DNA of 64,000 bases from Rhodococcus sp. ABRD24 (GTDB lineage Bacteria > Actinomycetota > Actinomycetes > Mycobacteriales > Mycobacteriaceae). The DNA lies in the NCBI RefSeq assembly GCF_004328705.1, contig NZ_CP035319.1:1612001-1676000 (forward strand), given 5' to 3'. The notes under the pieces were generated by a model. It searched no databases. It saw only the letters and a program-made list of their open reading frames with translations, and was not told where the DNA came from. Below, piece after piece: positions 36,398 to 44,774 of the stretch (the first letter of the stretch is position 1; each line of letters opens with the position of its first letter). The position numbers were made by a program, and so were the translations under genes.

Positions 36398-37177
36398 TCA
36401 GCCCAACTCGGTGAGCAACGCCGGCAGATCAGCCACCGAATCGATCAGACGATCGGGCCGGTCGACCGCCAGATCGAGGATCGGCTGACGGAACTTGCCG
36501 GTCCGCACCAGCACACCCGTCATCCCCACCCGCTGCGCCGGCAGCACGTCGCCCCGGAAGTCGTCGCCCACCATCACCATCGCCGCCGGGTCCGCGCCCA
36601 CCAACTCCGCAGCAGTGAGAAACCCGGCCAGCGACGGCTTACCGACGGCGATGATCCTCGCGCCCGACGCCTCCTCGAGCCCCGGCAGATACGCGCCGGT
36701 GTCGAGGCGGAGACCGTCGGCGGTCGACCACATCAGTCCGCGGTGCATGGCGACCGCCGGGACACCCGAGACCATCAGATCCAGCACCCGGGACAGCGCG
36801 TCGTGCGTGAACTCCGGGCCCGCGCCGCCGAGCACCACCACCTGCGGATCGATGTCGTCGAACTCGATGCCCTCCATGTCTGCCGCGACGTCGCCGTGAT
36901 TGAGCAGCAGCACGCGGGCCCCTGGATACGTCGATCGCAGGTACTCGGTGGTGAGCCGGGCCGCGGTGACGATCTCGTCGGGCCGGACGTCGAAGCCCGC
37001 GTCGACCAGCGTCGACGCGATCTCCTCGCAGGTCCGGGACGTCGTATTGGTGAGGAACGCTCGCCGCCGGCCGTCACGGGCAACCTCCGCGAGCGCCTCT
37101 GCCGCGCCTGGCACCGGACGCCACGAGGTGACCAGCACACCGTCGATGTCGAACAGCACACCCTCGACCCCGGTCAT
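36398..37177 (-). CDS. HAD-superfamily phosphatase (class IIA, NagD-like)
   Basis: A 259-residue HAD hydrolase. Motif I is LFDIDGVLVTSW (nucleophile Asp and acid/base Asp), motif II FLTNTTSRTCEE, motif III Lys in VGKPSLAGF and motif IV MVMVGDDFRGDV. The cap is of the IIA type as in NagD/4-nitrophenylphosphatases. It dephosphorylates a small phosphorylated metabolite in the cytosol; the substrate is not evident. ATG 37177 gives the proper N-terminus (MTGVEGVLFDIDG); upstream in-frame codons overlap the divergent promoter. Confidence 0.87.
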   Translation of the reverse strand: MTGVEGVLFDIDGVLVTSWRPVPGAAEALAEVARDGRRRAFLTNTTSRTCEEIASTLVDAGFDVRPDEIVTAARLTTEYLRSTYPGARVLLLNHGDVAADMEGIEFDDIDPQVVVLGGAGPEFTHDALSRVLDLMVSGVPAVAMHRGLMWSTADGLRLDTGAYLPGLEEASGARIIAVGKPSLAGFLTAAELVGADPAAMVMVGDDFRGDVLPAQRVGMTGVLVRTGKFRQPILDLAVDRPDRLIDSVADLPALLTELG

Positions 37178-37331
37178 GGCTTCGAGGGTATCGGCCGGAA
37201 CCGGGGCGCGTAGGGGATGCGAAATCCCGATCGTTTCGTGACCTGCCACACACACCACCCGCGCCAGGGCATACGATCCAGGTGTACGCGTGACCTCCTG
37301 TACCACCTAACTCGAACTGGAGAGCCGACCC

Positions 37332-37799
37332 GTGACGAACACCCTCGAAGCCAGCATCGACATCGCCGCCACCCCGCAGGACGTGTGGGCAATCGTGTCC
37401 GATCTCAAGCGCATGGGCGAGTGGAGTCCGCAGTGCCGCAAGATGCGCGTGTCCGGCGAGGTCCGTGAGGGCACCAAGACCTTCAACATCAACCGCAAGG
37501 GCTTGCTGGTGTGGCCGACGACATCCAAGGTGATCCGCTTCGAGCCGAACAAGGCCATCGCATTCCGGATCGCCGAGAACCGCACCGTCTGGTCCTACAC
37601 CCTCGAGGCCACCGAGACCGGCACCCGCGTCATCGAGCGCCGTGAGGCCCCCACCGGCACCAGCCAGCTGTCGCAGTTCCTGATCAAGCACGTGCTTGGC
37701 GGCGCGGAGGCATTCGAGGCCGACATGATCGTGGGCATGCACGCCACGCTCGCGCGCATCAAGAACGAGGCCGAGGCGCTCGCCGTCGGGTCCCGCTAG
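37332..37799 (+). CDS. SRPBCC-fold (START-like/polyketide cyclase) protein
   Basis: A 155-residue single-domain SRPBCC protein: LEASIDIAATPQDVWAIVSD, then MGEWSPQCRKMRV and the C-terminal helix LGGAEAFEADMIVGMHATLAR. Such proteins bind hydrophobic ligands in a deep pocket; in actinobacteria most have no assigned ligand. GTG 37332 follows GGAGAG. It lies upstream of psd-pssA by 91 bases but probably has its own promoter. Confidence 0.83.
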   Translation: MTNTLEASIDIAATPQDVWAIVSDLKRMGEWSPQCRKMRVSGEVREGTKTFNINRKGLLVWPTTSKVIRFEPNKAIAFRIAENRTVWSYTLEATETGTRVIERREAPTGTSQLSQFLIKHVLGGAEAFEADMIVGMHATLARIKNEAEALAVGSR

Positions 37800-37890
37800 C
37801 ACATCGCGACCCGCCGGTTCTCGGCCCTCACGTAGCCTGTACTAGCTCGTGCGGCGACCCGCCGCACACCCGAACAGGTAAGAGGAGCTC

Positions 37891-38604
37891 GTGGCACGTC
37901 GACCGACACCCCCCGGTACCCCCCAGCCCACCGGCGTCGGCCACGTCATCGGCCTCGTCAAGGCTGCGGTCCCGCCGCTGCATCCCGCCGGGTTGCCGTT
38001 CGTGCTGGCGCCGCTCGCCGTTGCAGCGGTGGGACGCAACCGCAAGTGGGTACGCCGCGCCGGACTTGCCTCCGCGGCAGCGTGTGCCACGTTCTTCCGG
38101 CACCCGCACCGCGTGCCACCGAACCGTCCTGGCGTCGTCGTTGCGCCCGCCGACGGTGAGGTCGCGCTCGTCGACTCCGCCGTCCCGCCCGCCGAACTCG
38201 GCATGGGCGATCAGCCGTTGCCGCGGGTGAGCATCTTCCTGTCGGTACTCGACGTGCACGTCCAGCGCACGCCCGTCGCCGGCCTCGTGAAGAAGGTTGT
38301 GCACCAGCCCGGCCAGTTCCTGTCCGCGGACCTGGCCGACGCCAGTGAGGTCAACGAGCGCAACAGCATGCTCATCGAGACGGCAAGCGGCCACGACGTC
38401 GCCGTCGTGCAGATCGCCGGACTGCTCGCGCGCCGCATCGTGTGCGACGCCAAGGAAGGCGACACGCTCACCATCGGTGACACGTACGGCCTGATCCGAT
38501 TCGGCTCCCGCGTCGACACGTACTTCCCTGCCGGCACCGCGCTGCTCGTGGAGCGTGGTCAGCGGACGATTGGCGCCGAGACCGTCCTCGCGCAGCTGTC
38601 GTGA
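37891..38604 (+). CDS. psd: Phosphatidylserine decarboxylase (short form)
   Basis: A 237-residue enzyme that decarboxylates phosphatidylserine to phosphatidylethanolamine. It has [14 protein letters not shown], the conserved [16 protein letters not shown] and the self-processing site [10 protein letters not shown], where cleavage before Ser generates the pyruvoyl cofactor. A hydrophobic segment near residues 30-45 anchors it. This compact type lacks the long eukaryotic linker and is the usual mycobacterial form (Rv0437c-like). GTG 37891 follows GAGGAG. Its end overlaps pssA by 4 bases (GTGA). Confidence 0.95.
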   Translation: MARRPTPPGTPQPTGVGHVIGLVKAAVPPLHPAGLPFVLAPLAVAAVGRNRKWVRRAGLASAAACATFFRHPHRVPPNRPGVVVAPADGEVALVDSAVPPAELGMGDQPLPRVSIFLSVLDVHVQRTPVAGLVKKVVHQPGQFLSADLADASEVNERNSMLIETASGHDVAVVQIAGLLARRIVCDAKEGDTLTIGDTYGLIRFGSRVDTYFPAGTALLVERGQRTIGAETVLAQLS

Positions 38605-39440
38605 CGCCAGCCCGCCCCAGCGGACGGAACGCGGTCCGATTACTCCCGAGCATCATCACGATCCTCGCGCTGTGCAGCGGGCTGTCCGCGGTCAAGTTCG
38701 CGCTCGACAATGAACTCGGCATCGCCCTCGCGATGATCGGCGCCGCCGCCGTCCTCGACTCTCTCGACGGCCGGATCGCTCGCATGCTCGACGCCACCAG
38801 CAAGATCGGCGCCGAACTGGACTCCCTCGCCGACGCCATCTCGTTCGGCGTCGCACCCGCCCTCGTGCTGTACGTGACGCTGCTCGACGGCAACAACTTC
38901 GGCTGGATCATCGCCCTGCTGTACGCGGTGAGCATCGTGCTTCGACTGGCCCGGTTCAACACCCTGCTCGACGACGACACCAAACCGGCCTACACGCGAG
39001 ACTTCTTCGTCGGCGTCCCCGCGCCCGCCGGCGCCCTCATCGCGCTGACCCCCATCGCCGTGTACGTGCAATGGGGCGAGGGATGGTGGTCGTCGATCGG
39101 TGTCGTCACGGTGTGGACACTCGCGTCCGCGGCACTGATCGTCAGCCGGATCCCCACCCTCGCGATGAAGACCGTGTCGGTACCGGGCGGCATGGCCGCC
39201 GGCCTTCTGGTGCTCGTCGCCCTCGCCGCCGCGGCCCTCGTCACCTACCCGTTCGTGCTGCTGATGGTCTTGGTGCTGGTGTACCTCGTGCACATCCCCT
39301 TCGCAGTCCGCTCCCAGCGCTGGGTCGCCGCCCGCCCCGAGACCTGGGACATCAAGCCCTCCGAGCGCCGCGCCATCCGCCGCGCCCCCGGGGGCAACCG
39401 GCGCTCCGCCGCACGGCTGGGACTGCGTCGGCCGCGGTAG
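38601..39440 (+). CDS. pssA: CDP-diacylglycerol-serine O-phosphatidyltransferase
   Basis: A 279-residue integral membrane CDP-alcohol phosphatidyltransferase that makes phosphatidylserine. The signature D-G-x2-A-R-x8-G-x3-D-x3-D is complete in [20 protein letters not shown] followed by DSLAD. About seven hydrophobic segments follow, and the C-terminal 40 residues are strongly basic ([19 protein letters not shown]). Translationally coupled to psd, it supplies the substrate for Psd. In relatives the CDC48-like ATPase gene follows directly; here repeats and a DUF559 gene intervene. Confidence 0.95.
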   Translation: MTPARPSGRNAVRLLPSIITILALCSGLSAVKFALDNELGIALAMIGAAAVLDSLDGRIARMLDATSKIGAELDSLADAISFGVAPALVLYVTLLDGNNFGWIIALLYAVSIVLRLARFNTLLDDDTKPAYTRDFFVGVPAPAGALIALTPIAVYVQWGEGWWSSIGVVTVWTLASAALIVSRIPTLAMKTVSVPGGMAAGLLVLVALAAAALVTYPFVLLMVLVLVYLVHIPFAVRSQRWVAARPETWDIKPSERRAIRRAPGGNRRSAARLGLRRPR

Positions 39441-39447
39441 CCCGTCC

Positions 39448-39555
39448 CCCGCGTTTTGCGCACTTGGCGCGGGTTCCGGGTCCGGGTTCCCGCGTTTTGC
39501 GCACTTGGCGCGAGTTCCGGGTCCGGGTTCCCGCGTTTCGCGCACTTAGCGCGGG
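39448..39555. repeat. Three direct 41-bp repeats at the 3' end of the first DUF559 gene
   Basis: CCCGCGTTTTGCGCAC begins at 39448 and 39489, and the variant CCCGCGTTTCGCGCAC at 39530, giving a period of exactly 41 bases. Between cores the text is TTGGCGCGGGTTCCGGGTCC and similar. Each core ends in CGCGGG or CGCGAG, so each unit is itself partly palindromic (CCCGCG...CGCGGG). The third unit contains the stop codon (39546-39548) of the DUF559 gene. A related copy lies on the far side of that gene at 40536-40602. Confidence 0.85.
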
Positions 39556-40445
39556 ATCTCGGCCCGGCGGCGCCTGGCACTCCCCCCGCCCACTCGACGT
39601 AACGCGGCCTCGATCATGTCCAGTACCGCCGCCGGGTCCCGCATCATCTCCTTGGTGACGAACACGATCTCCCAGCCCTCCTTGCTGAGCTTGTTCATGC
39701 GGTCCCGGTCCTTCGACAGTGCCCACCCCTGGCCGTGCCAGTCGCCGTCGTACTCGACCACCAGCTTCACCTCCTCGAACGCGAAGTCGACACGTGCGAT
39801 GAACTTGCGTCCCGAGTAGATGTGCAACTGCGGCTCCGGGTGCAGGCCCACGAAGTGCATGCGCACCCGCAGCTCGGACTCCGGAGGCGACTCGGCACGA
39901 GGATCGGTGAGCGCCAAGACCTCCCGTGCGCGGACCACGCCGTGATCGTGCCGATCCTCGAGGTACGCCGTCATCCGCGCCTGCGTCGTGAGTTCGGCTC
40001 GGAGGATCCGGTCGGCATCGGCCACCGCGCGAATGAACGAACCGGTCGCAAGGACGTCGAACATCATCCGCTCAGGCCGGGCGATCGAGATCTGCTCCCA
40101 CGGCTCGTAGTCCTGCTTGTCGATGACGACCCGACGCACCTGCAGCCCCGGGCGACGGTTGACGCGGTGTCCGGGAAGCGCGATCACCTCCACCGGATCC
40201 GACATCGACGCCAGTGGCACGCCCCGCACGACCGCTGCCGACCGTCCGGTCAGCACCAGTGCCCCTTCCCCCGTGAGCGCGGCAGCACGGCACCGCAACT
40301 CATGACTGTCCCGCACACTCCGCGGGCAGTACACGCCGCGGAACAGCCGACGCACCTTCGGCCCGCGCAGATGTGCGGCGGTGAGCACACCGTCCCGCAC
40401 CGCATCCCGTCCGACGAACACCTCCGGCAACCCTGGAACCGTCAT
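39546..40445 (-). CDS. DUF559/Vsr-fold endonuclease-like protein with AbiEi-type N-terminus (copy A)
   Basis: A 299-residue protein (ATG 40445; GTG 40454 is an alternative). The N-terminal half (about 8-130) resembles the AbiEi-type wing-helix region: HLRGPKVRRLFRGVYCP, then GEGALVLTGRSAAVVRGVPL. The C-terminal third is a DUF559/Vsr-like PD-(D/E)XK domain with RVDFAFEEVKLVVEYDGDWH, the paired RDRMNKLSKEGWEIVFVT. Asp (VDF), Glu and Asp (EYDGD), and His form the probable catalytic set. It is inserted between pssA and the CDC48-like ATPase and is bracketed by repeats of one family. Annotators often call such proteins 'type IV toxin-antitoxin AbiEi' but no AbiEii toxin is adjacent. Confidence 0.85.
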   Translation of the reverse strand: MTVPGLPEVFVGRDAVRDGVLTAAHLRGPKVRRLFRGVYCPRSVRDSHELRCRAAALTGEGALVLTGRSAAVVRGVPLASMSDPVEVIALPGHRVNRRPGLQVRRVVIDKQDYEPWEQISIARPERMMFDVLATGSFIRAVADADRILRAELTTQARMTAYLEDRHDHGVVRAREVLALTDPRAESPPESELRVRMHFVGLHPEPQLHIYSGRKFIARVDFAFEEVKLVVEYDGDWHGQGWALSKDRDRMNKLSKEGWEIVFVTKEMMRDPAAVLDMIEAALRRVGGGSARRRRAEIPR

Positions 40446-40535
40446 GCCGCCCACGATGCACGACGCTCCGCGTCCGATCCCGTCCCCGAGTCCCCGTCAT
40501 CCACAGGTCCAGGAGTTGTCCACAACCCCGGAAGC

Positions 40536-40602
40536 CCCGCGTTTTGCGCACCTATCGCGGATTCCGAGCCGTCGGAAGCGCGAGAAGTGCGCAAAGCGCG
40601 GG
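40536..40602. repeat. Inverted repeat of the same family at the 5' side of DUF559 gene A
   Basis: CCCGCGTTTTGCGCAC (40536-40551) and GTGCGCAAAGCGCGGG (40587-40602) are reverse complements at 15 of 16 positions. The left arm and following bases (CTATCGCGGATTCCGAGC) are homologous to the direct units at 39448-39555. The region is upstream of the ATPase start and could form a hairpin in its leader. Confidence 0.85.
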
Positions 40603-40639
40603 AGGGAAGGGGACAGGACGGCCCACTAGGCTGGCAGAC

Positions 40640-42820
40640 GTGACCTCCCCCGAACTGACACTCACAGTCCGGCTCAACACGTCTGCCGCGGACGCTCGAC
40701 GCGGGGTGGTACGGCTGCATCCCGAGGTGCTAGCGGCGCTCGGACTGCGGGAGTGGGACGCGATCGCACTCGTCGGGGCGCGCCGGACCGCCGCGGTCGC
40801 GGGGCTGGCGCCGACCGGAACGCCCACGGGCACTGCACTGCTCGATGACGTCACCCTCTCCAACGCCGGGCTGCGCGAGAACGCGACCGTGGTCGTCACT
40901 CCGGTCACCGTGTTCGGCGCGAGGACGGTGACGGTGAGCGGGTCGACCATGGCACAACAGTCCATCTCCGACATCACGCTGCGGCAGGCGCTACTCGGCA
41001 AGGTCCTCACCGTCGGCGACGCGGTGTCCCTGCTGCCACGCGACCTCGGTCCGGGCACCAGCACGGCGCCGGCCTCGAAGGCGCTCTCACGGACGTTCGG
41101 TGTCCAGTGGACATCGGAGCTGCTCACCGTCACGGGTGTCGACCCGTCGGGCGGGCCGGTGAGTGTGCAACCGAATTCGGCGGTGAGCTGGGGCACCGGC
41201 GTGCCACACGCGATGCCGGCGCCAGGCAAGACGCTCACGACGTCGGCAGCAGTCACCGCGCCCGAGGCGATACCCGTGCCCGTGGAGGACCTCGTCGGTG
41301 CGCGCACACAGGCCGCGAAGCTCACCGAATGGCTGGGCCTCGCACTCGACGAACCCGAACTACTGCACACCCTCGGCGCCTCACCGCACCTCGGAGTCCT
41401 GATCACCGGACCGGCCGGAGTTGGCAAGTCGATGCTCGCCCGCTCGGTGCTCGCACCGCGCCGAGTCGTCGAGCTGGACGGTCCGGGGGTCGGTGCTGCC
41501 GAATCACAGTCGCGGCTCGAACGGGTCACCGCCGCAGTGGACGCCGTTCGCTCCGGTGGCGTCCTGCTGGTCACTGACATCGACGCGCTACTGCCCGCAG
41601 TCCGCGAACCCGTCTCGACGCTGATCCTGGACCAGCTGCGGCGCGCCGTGGACACCGAGTCGGTGGCATTCGTCGCGACCACCGCGCACCCGGACGCGCT
41701 CGACGACCGCCTCCGCGGGCAGGACCTGTGCGACCGGGAGCTGTCACTGTCTCTGCCCGACGGGGCCGGACGTCGCCAACTGCTGGAACTGTTGCTCCGT
41801 AGGGTACCCACAGCGGACCTCAACCTCGGCGAGATCGGCTCGCGCACTCCGGGATTCGTTGTCGCCGACCTGGCCGCACTGTGCCGCGAGGCGGCGCTGC
41901 GGGCGGCGTCCCGCGCCAGCAGCACCAAGGCGGAACCGCGGCTGACGCAGGACGATCTCTTGGGCGCACTCGAGGTGATCCGCCCGCTGTCACGTTCGGG
42001 CACCGAGGAACTCGCGATCGGGAGCGTCACCCTCGACGACGTCGGCGACATGGTCGAGACCAAACAGGCGCTCACCGAGGCGGTGCTGTGGCCGCTGCAG
42101 CATCCGGATTCGTTCGCACGCCTGGGTGTGGATCCGCCGCGCGGCGTCCTGCTGTACGGGCCACCCGGCTGCGGTAAGACGTATCTCGTTCGCGCCCTGG
42201 CTAGTTCGGGGCAGCTCAGCGTGCACTCCGTCAAGGGCGCCGAGCTGATGGACAAGTGGGTGGGCTCGTCGGAGAAGGCCGTGCGTGAATTGTTCCAGCG
42301 CGCCCGCGACTCGGCGCCGTCGCTGATCTTCCTCGATGAGGTGGACGCCCTCGCCCCGCGCCGCGGGCAGAGCTCCGACTCCGGCGTCTCCGACCGCGTG
42401 GTGGCCGCGCTTCTCACCGAACTCGATGGCGTCGAACCACTACGCGACGTCGTCGTCCTGGGTGCCACCAACCGCCCCGACCTCATCGACCCGGCACTGC
42501 TGCGGCCCGGACGGCTCGAGCGGCTGGTGTTCGTGCCACCACCGGATGCGGAGGCGCGCAGGGAGATCCTGCGGACGTCGGGCAAGTCGGTGCCACTGGC
42601 CGAGGGCATAGACATTGCCGATCTCGCCGACGATCTCGACGGTTACTCGGCCGCCGACTGTGCGGCGCTGCTACGCGAGGCGGCGCTCGCAGCGATGCGA
42701 CGCAGTGTCGATGCCGCCGACGTCACTGCCGCCGACGTCGCCGCCGCGCGGGAGAAGGTACGCCCGTCACTGGACCCCGACCAGGTGGCGCATCTCAAGG
42801 CATACGCAGAGAACCGCTGA
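40640..42820 (+). CDS. CDC48/p97-like AAA+ ATPase
   Basis: A 726-residue protein with an N-terminal double-psi-barrel-like region (about 1-190) and two AAA modules. The first module is degenerate but has Walker A TGPAGVGKSM and Walker B VLLVTDIDAL. The second is canonical: Walker A YGPPGCGKTY, Walker B LIFLDEVDALAPRR, sensor LGATNRPDLIDPALLRPGR with the arginine finger. It corresponds to Rv0435c. It likely unfolds or remodels proteins in the cytosol. GTG 40640 was chosen since the upstream frame runs through the repeat. The gene follows the DUF559 insertion rather than pssA. Confidence 0.9.
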   Translation: MTSPELTLTVRLNTSAADARRGVVRLHPEVLAALGLREWDAIALVGARRTAAVAGLAPTGTPTGTALLDDVTLSNAGLRENATVVVTPVTVFGARTVTVSGSTMAQQSISDITLRQALLGKVLTVGDAVSLLPRDLGPGTSTAPASKALSRTFGVQWTSELLTVTGVDPSGGPVSVQPNSAVSWGTGVPHAMPAPGKTLTTSAAVTAPEAIPVPVEDLVGARTQAAKLTEWLGLALDEPELLHTLGASPHLGVLITGPAGVGKSMLARSVLAPRRVVELDGPGVGAAESQSRLERVTAAVDAVRSGGVLLVTDIDALLPAVREPVSTLILDQLRRAVDTESVAFVATTAHPDALDDRLRGQDLCDRELSLSLPDGAGRRQLLELLLRRVPTADLNLGEIGSRTPGFVVADLAALCREAALRAASRASSTKAEPRLTQDDLLGALEVIRPLSRSGTEELAIGSVTLDDVGDMVETKQALTEAVLWPLQHPDSFARLGVDPPRGVLLYGPPGCGKTYLVRALASSGQLSVHSVKGAELMDKWVGSSEKAVRELFQRARDSAPSLIFLDEVDALAPRRGQSSDSGVSDRVVAALLTELDGVEPLRDVVVLGATNRPDLIDPALLRPGRLERLVFVPPPDAEARREILRTSGKSVPLAEGIDIADLADDLDGYSAADCAALLREAALAAMRRSVDAADVTAADVAAAREKVRPSLDPDQVAHLKAYAENR

Positions 42821-42840
42821 GCCCCTGTAGCGTCGGGTCG

Positions 42841-44154
42841 GTGATCTCGAACGTCCGCGCTCCCCTGTCCGCAGTGGCCGCGCTGTTGGCCGGGGCTCTA
42901 GCCACATTCGTGCTCGTCAGCCCACCCGAATGGCGCGGGGCGTTCAGTGCGTCGGGCCGGCAGTTGGAGTCGTGGCTGGACACCGTGCCCACCGCGATCG
43001 CGGTCGCGACGGTGCTCGCGGTGCTGGCGTACGCGGCGCTGCAGCGCGCGGGTTCTGTGCGGCCGGCATGGATTTCGGCGGCCGTAGCGTCGGCCGTGCT
43101 GATCGGCGTCCGGCTGATGGTGTCGGGCGCCGGGGGTGTCGACCAGTTGACGCTGCTGCACTACGCCAAGTGCGTGGCCGCCGGAGTCCTGTTGGGAGCG
43201 ACCGTTGCCGCGGTCTGGACCCGTCCGCTTCCGCGCCTCACGTTCGTTGCGGCGGTGGCGTCGACGTTCGTCGTCGCGCACACCGCGGATACCGGATGGG
43301 AGCCCAGCACGTCGACGCTCGGCGAACCGTTCTGGTGGCTGCTGATACCGGTGGTCGTCCTGACCGTCGCGTGCGCGGTGGTCGACGCCGACGCCCCCGC
43401 GAAGGCCGACGCCGCACTCGTCCGCAACGTCGCCGCCGCCGTCGTCACGCTCGCGCTCGCGCATCGGCTACTGGGCGCATGGATCGACGGGCAGACCACC
43501 GACTCGACGCTGCAACAATGGGTCGTCATCGGCGTCTGCCTCGTGTTGGTCGTGGCGCTCACCGAGTTCTGGGCCCAACGCATCGAGAGCCCGTTCCTGC
43601 TTGCCGCAACCGCCGTCGCCGCGGCCACCGCACTGGTCGCGTCGCAGCTCGCGCAGTGGACACGAATCGAGCCGTGGTTGGCCGTCGTCGTCGGTACCAC
43701 CACCGTCGTCGTCGGGCTCGCCACGTCGATGCGCCGGCCGACACCGTCGATCGGTCTCGCGGTCCTGGCGCTGGTGCCGCTGTCCACCGCTGTGGATCCC
43801 GATTTCGGCAACGAGGGCGTCTGGCTGCTGGTGCGGCTCGCGGTGCTCGGGCTGGGGATTGGCCTCACCCTCGGCTCGACCCTGCCCGACAGTGGCGCCG
43901 TGGCGTCACTCGGCCTCGTCGTCCCCCTGCTGGCGCTGGTGTTCACAGAGGTGGTCACCACAACCCGGACCGTGATCACCTACAACGGGGCATATGAGCC
44001 GCTGCCAGGGGTGCCGCTGTCGAGCGGCTACGACACTCTCCTACCGCCGGCGCCCAACCGGATCGCCGGAATTGCGCTGCTGCTGGTCGTCGTGTTCTGC
44101 GCGCTGGCGATCCGGGGACTCGGCGCCCGCGAGCGCACCGAACCGACCGACTAG
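42841..44154 (+). CDS. Multi-pass membrane protein, function unknown
   Basis: A 437-residue protein with roughly a dozen hydrophobic segments spread over its whole length, short loops and few charges, e.g. VAALLAGALATFVLVSPPEW at the start and IAGIALLLVVVFCALAIRGL at the end. I recognise no transporter signature. It begins 20 bases after the ATPase stop (GTG 42841) and is probably in the same operon. Its stop codon overlaps that of the convergent Nudix gene in the sequence CTAG. Confidence 0.75.
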   Translation: MISNVRAPLSAVAALLAGALATFVLVSPPEWRGAFSASGRQLESWLDTVPTAIAVATVLAVLAYAALQRAGSVRPAWISAAVASAVLIGVRLMVSGAGGVDQLTLLHYAKCVAAGVLLGATVAAVWTRPLPRLTFVAAVASTFVVAHTADTGWEPSTSTLGEPFWWLLIPVVVLTVACAVVDADAPAKADAALVRNVAAAVVTLALAHRLLGAWIDGQTTDSTLQQWVVIGVCLVLVVALTEFWAQRIESPFLLAATAVAAATALVASQLAQWTRIEPWLAVVVGTTTVVVGLATSMRRPTPSIGLAVLALVPLSTAVDPDFGNEGVWLLVRLAVLGLGIGLTLGSTLPDSGAVASLGLVVPLLALVFTEVVTTTRTVITYNGAYEPLPGVPLSSGYDTLLPPAPNRIAGIALLLVVVFCALAIRGLGARERTEPTD

Positions 44155-44561
44155 TCCACCAGATCCAGCTCCCGCAGCCGAGCGAAGACCAGGAGCGACC
44201 CGGGGGCCATTTCGGGCATTGCGCGGTACTCGGCCTCGGTGAAGTAGCGGATCTCGGCGACCTCACTGGTGGGCTGTGGGTCGTCGGTGAGCTCGGCGAG
44301 AAAGCAGGTCATGTGCAGACGGGTGCCCGTCCGGTGCCCGAAAGCCTCGGCCTCGAACACCCCGAGTTCACGCACGGTCCCGTCGACGATTCCCGCGTCG
44401 AGCTCCTCACGAACCTCCCGGTGCAGTGCCTGTTCGGGGGTCTCGCCGGGATCGATCTTGCCGCCCGCCATGTAGAAGGCAGTCTTGCCGGCTGAGCGCG
44501 CCTGTAGCAGGCGACGGTCGCGAATGTAGGCGAGGGCCGCGGTTCGGATCACGGTGGGCAT
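44151..44561 (-). CDS. Nudix hydrolase
   Basis: A 136-residue Nudix protein with a complete box G-x5-E-x7-REVREEL in GKIDPGETPEQALHREVREE, followed by LDAGI. It hydrolyses a nucleoside diphosphate linked to another moiety, e.g. an oxidised nucleotide. ATG 44561 (MPTVIRTAALAYI) is the most likely start; GTG 44573 is possible. Ends overlapping its convergent neighbour by the 4 bases CTAG. Confidence 0.85.
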   Translation of the reverse strand: MPTVIRTAALAYIRDRRLLQARSAGKTAFYMAGGKIDPGETPEQALHREVREELDAGIVDGTVRELGVFEAEAFGHRTGTRLHMTCFLAELTDDPQPTSEVAEIRYFTEAEYRAMPEMAPGSLLVFARLRELDLVD

Positions 44562-44774
44562 CTCCACTGACACTCGAAGAAATCTACTCGCCACGACGTC
44601 GCCACGCGGACCACGCGAGTCGTTCATCCACTTTGTGCCCATTGCGGCCATCACTTGGTGACTCAGTAAGATGTACCGCGTAGTCCACTTTGCTTCGCTA
44701 AGCGAACGGCCTACTCGACTCTCGGCTTACACCGATTCGTCACCCCGCCGCCCCACAACCCGACGGAGTGCCAT

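Noticed and set aside
39448..39555. Possible CRISPR array
   Set aside because: Units follow one another with a near-identical 25-base interval, so there are no variable spacers; no cas genes nearby.
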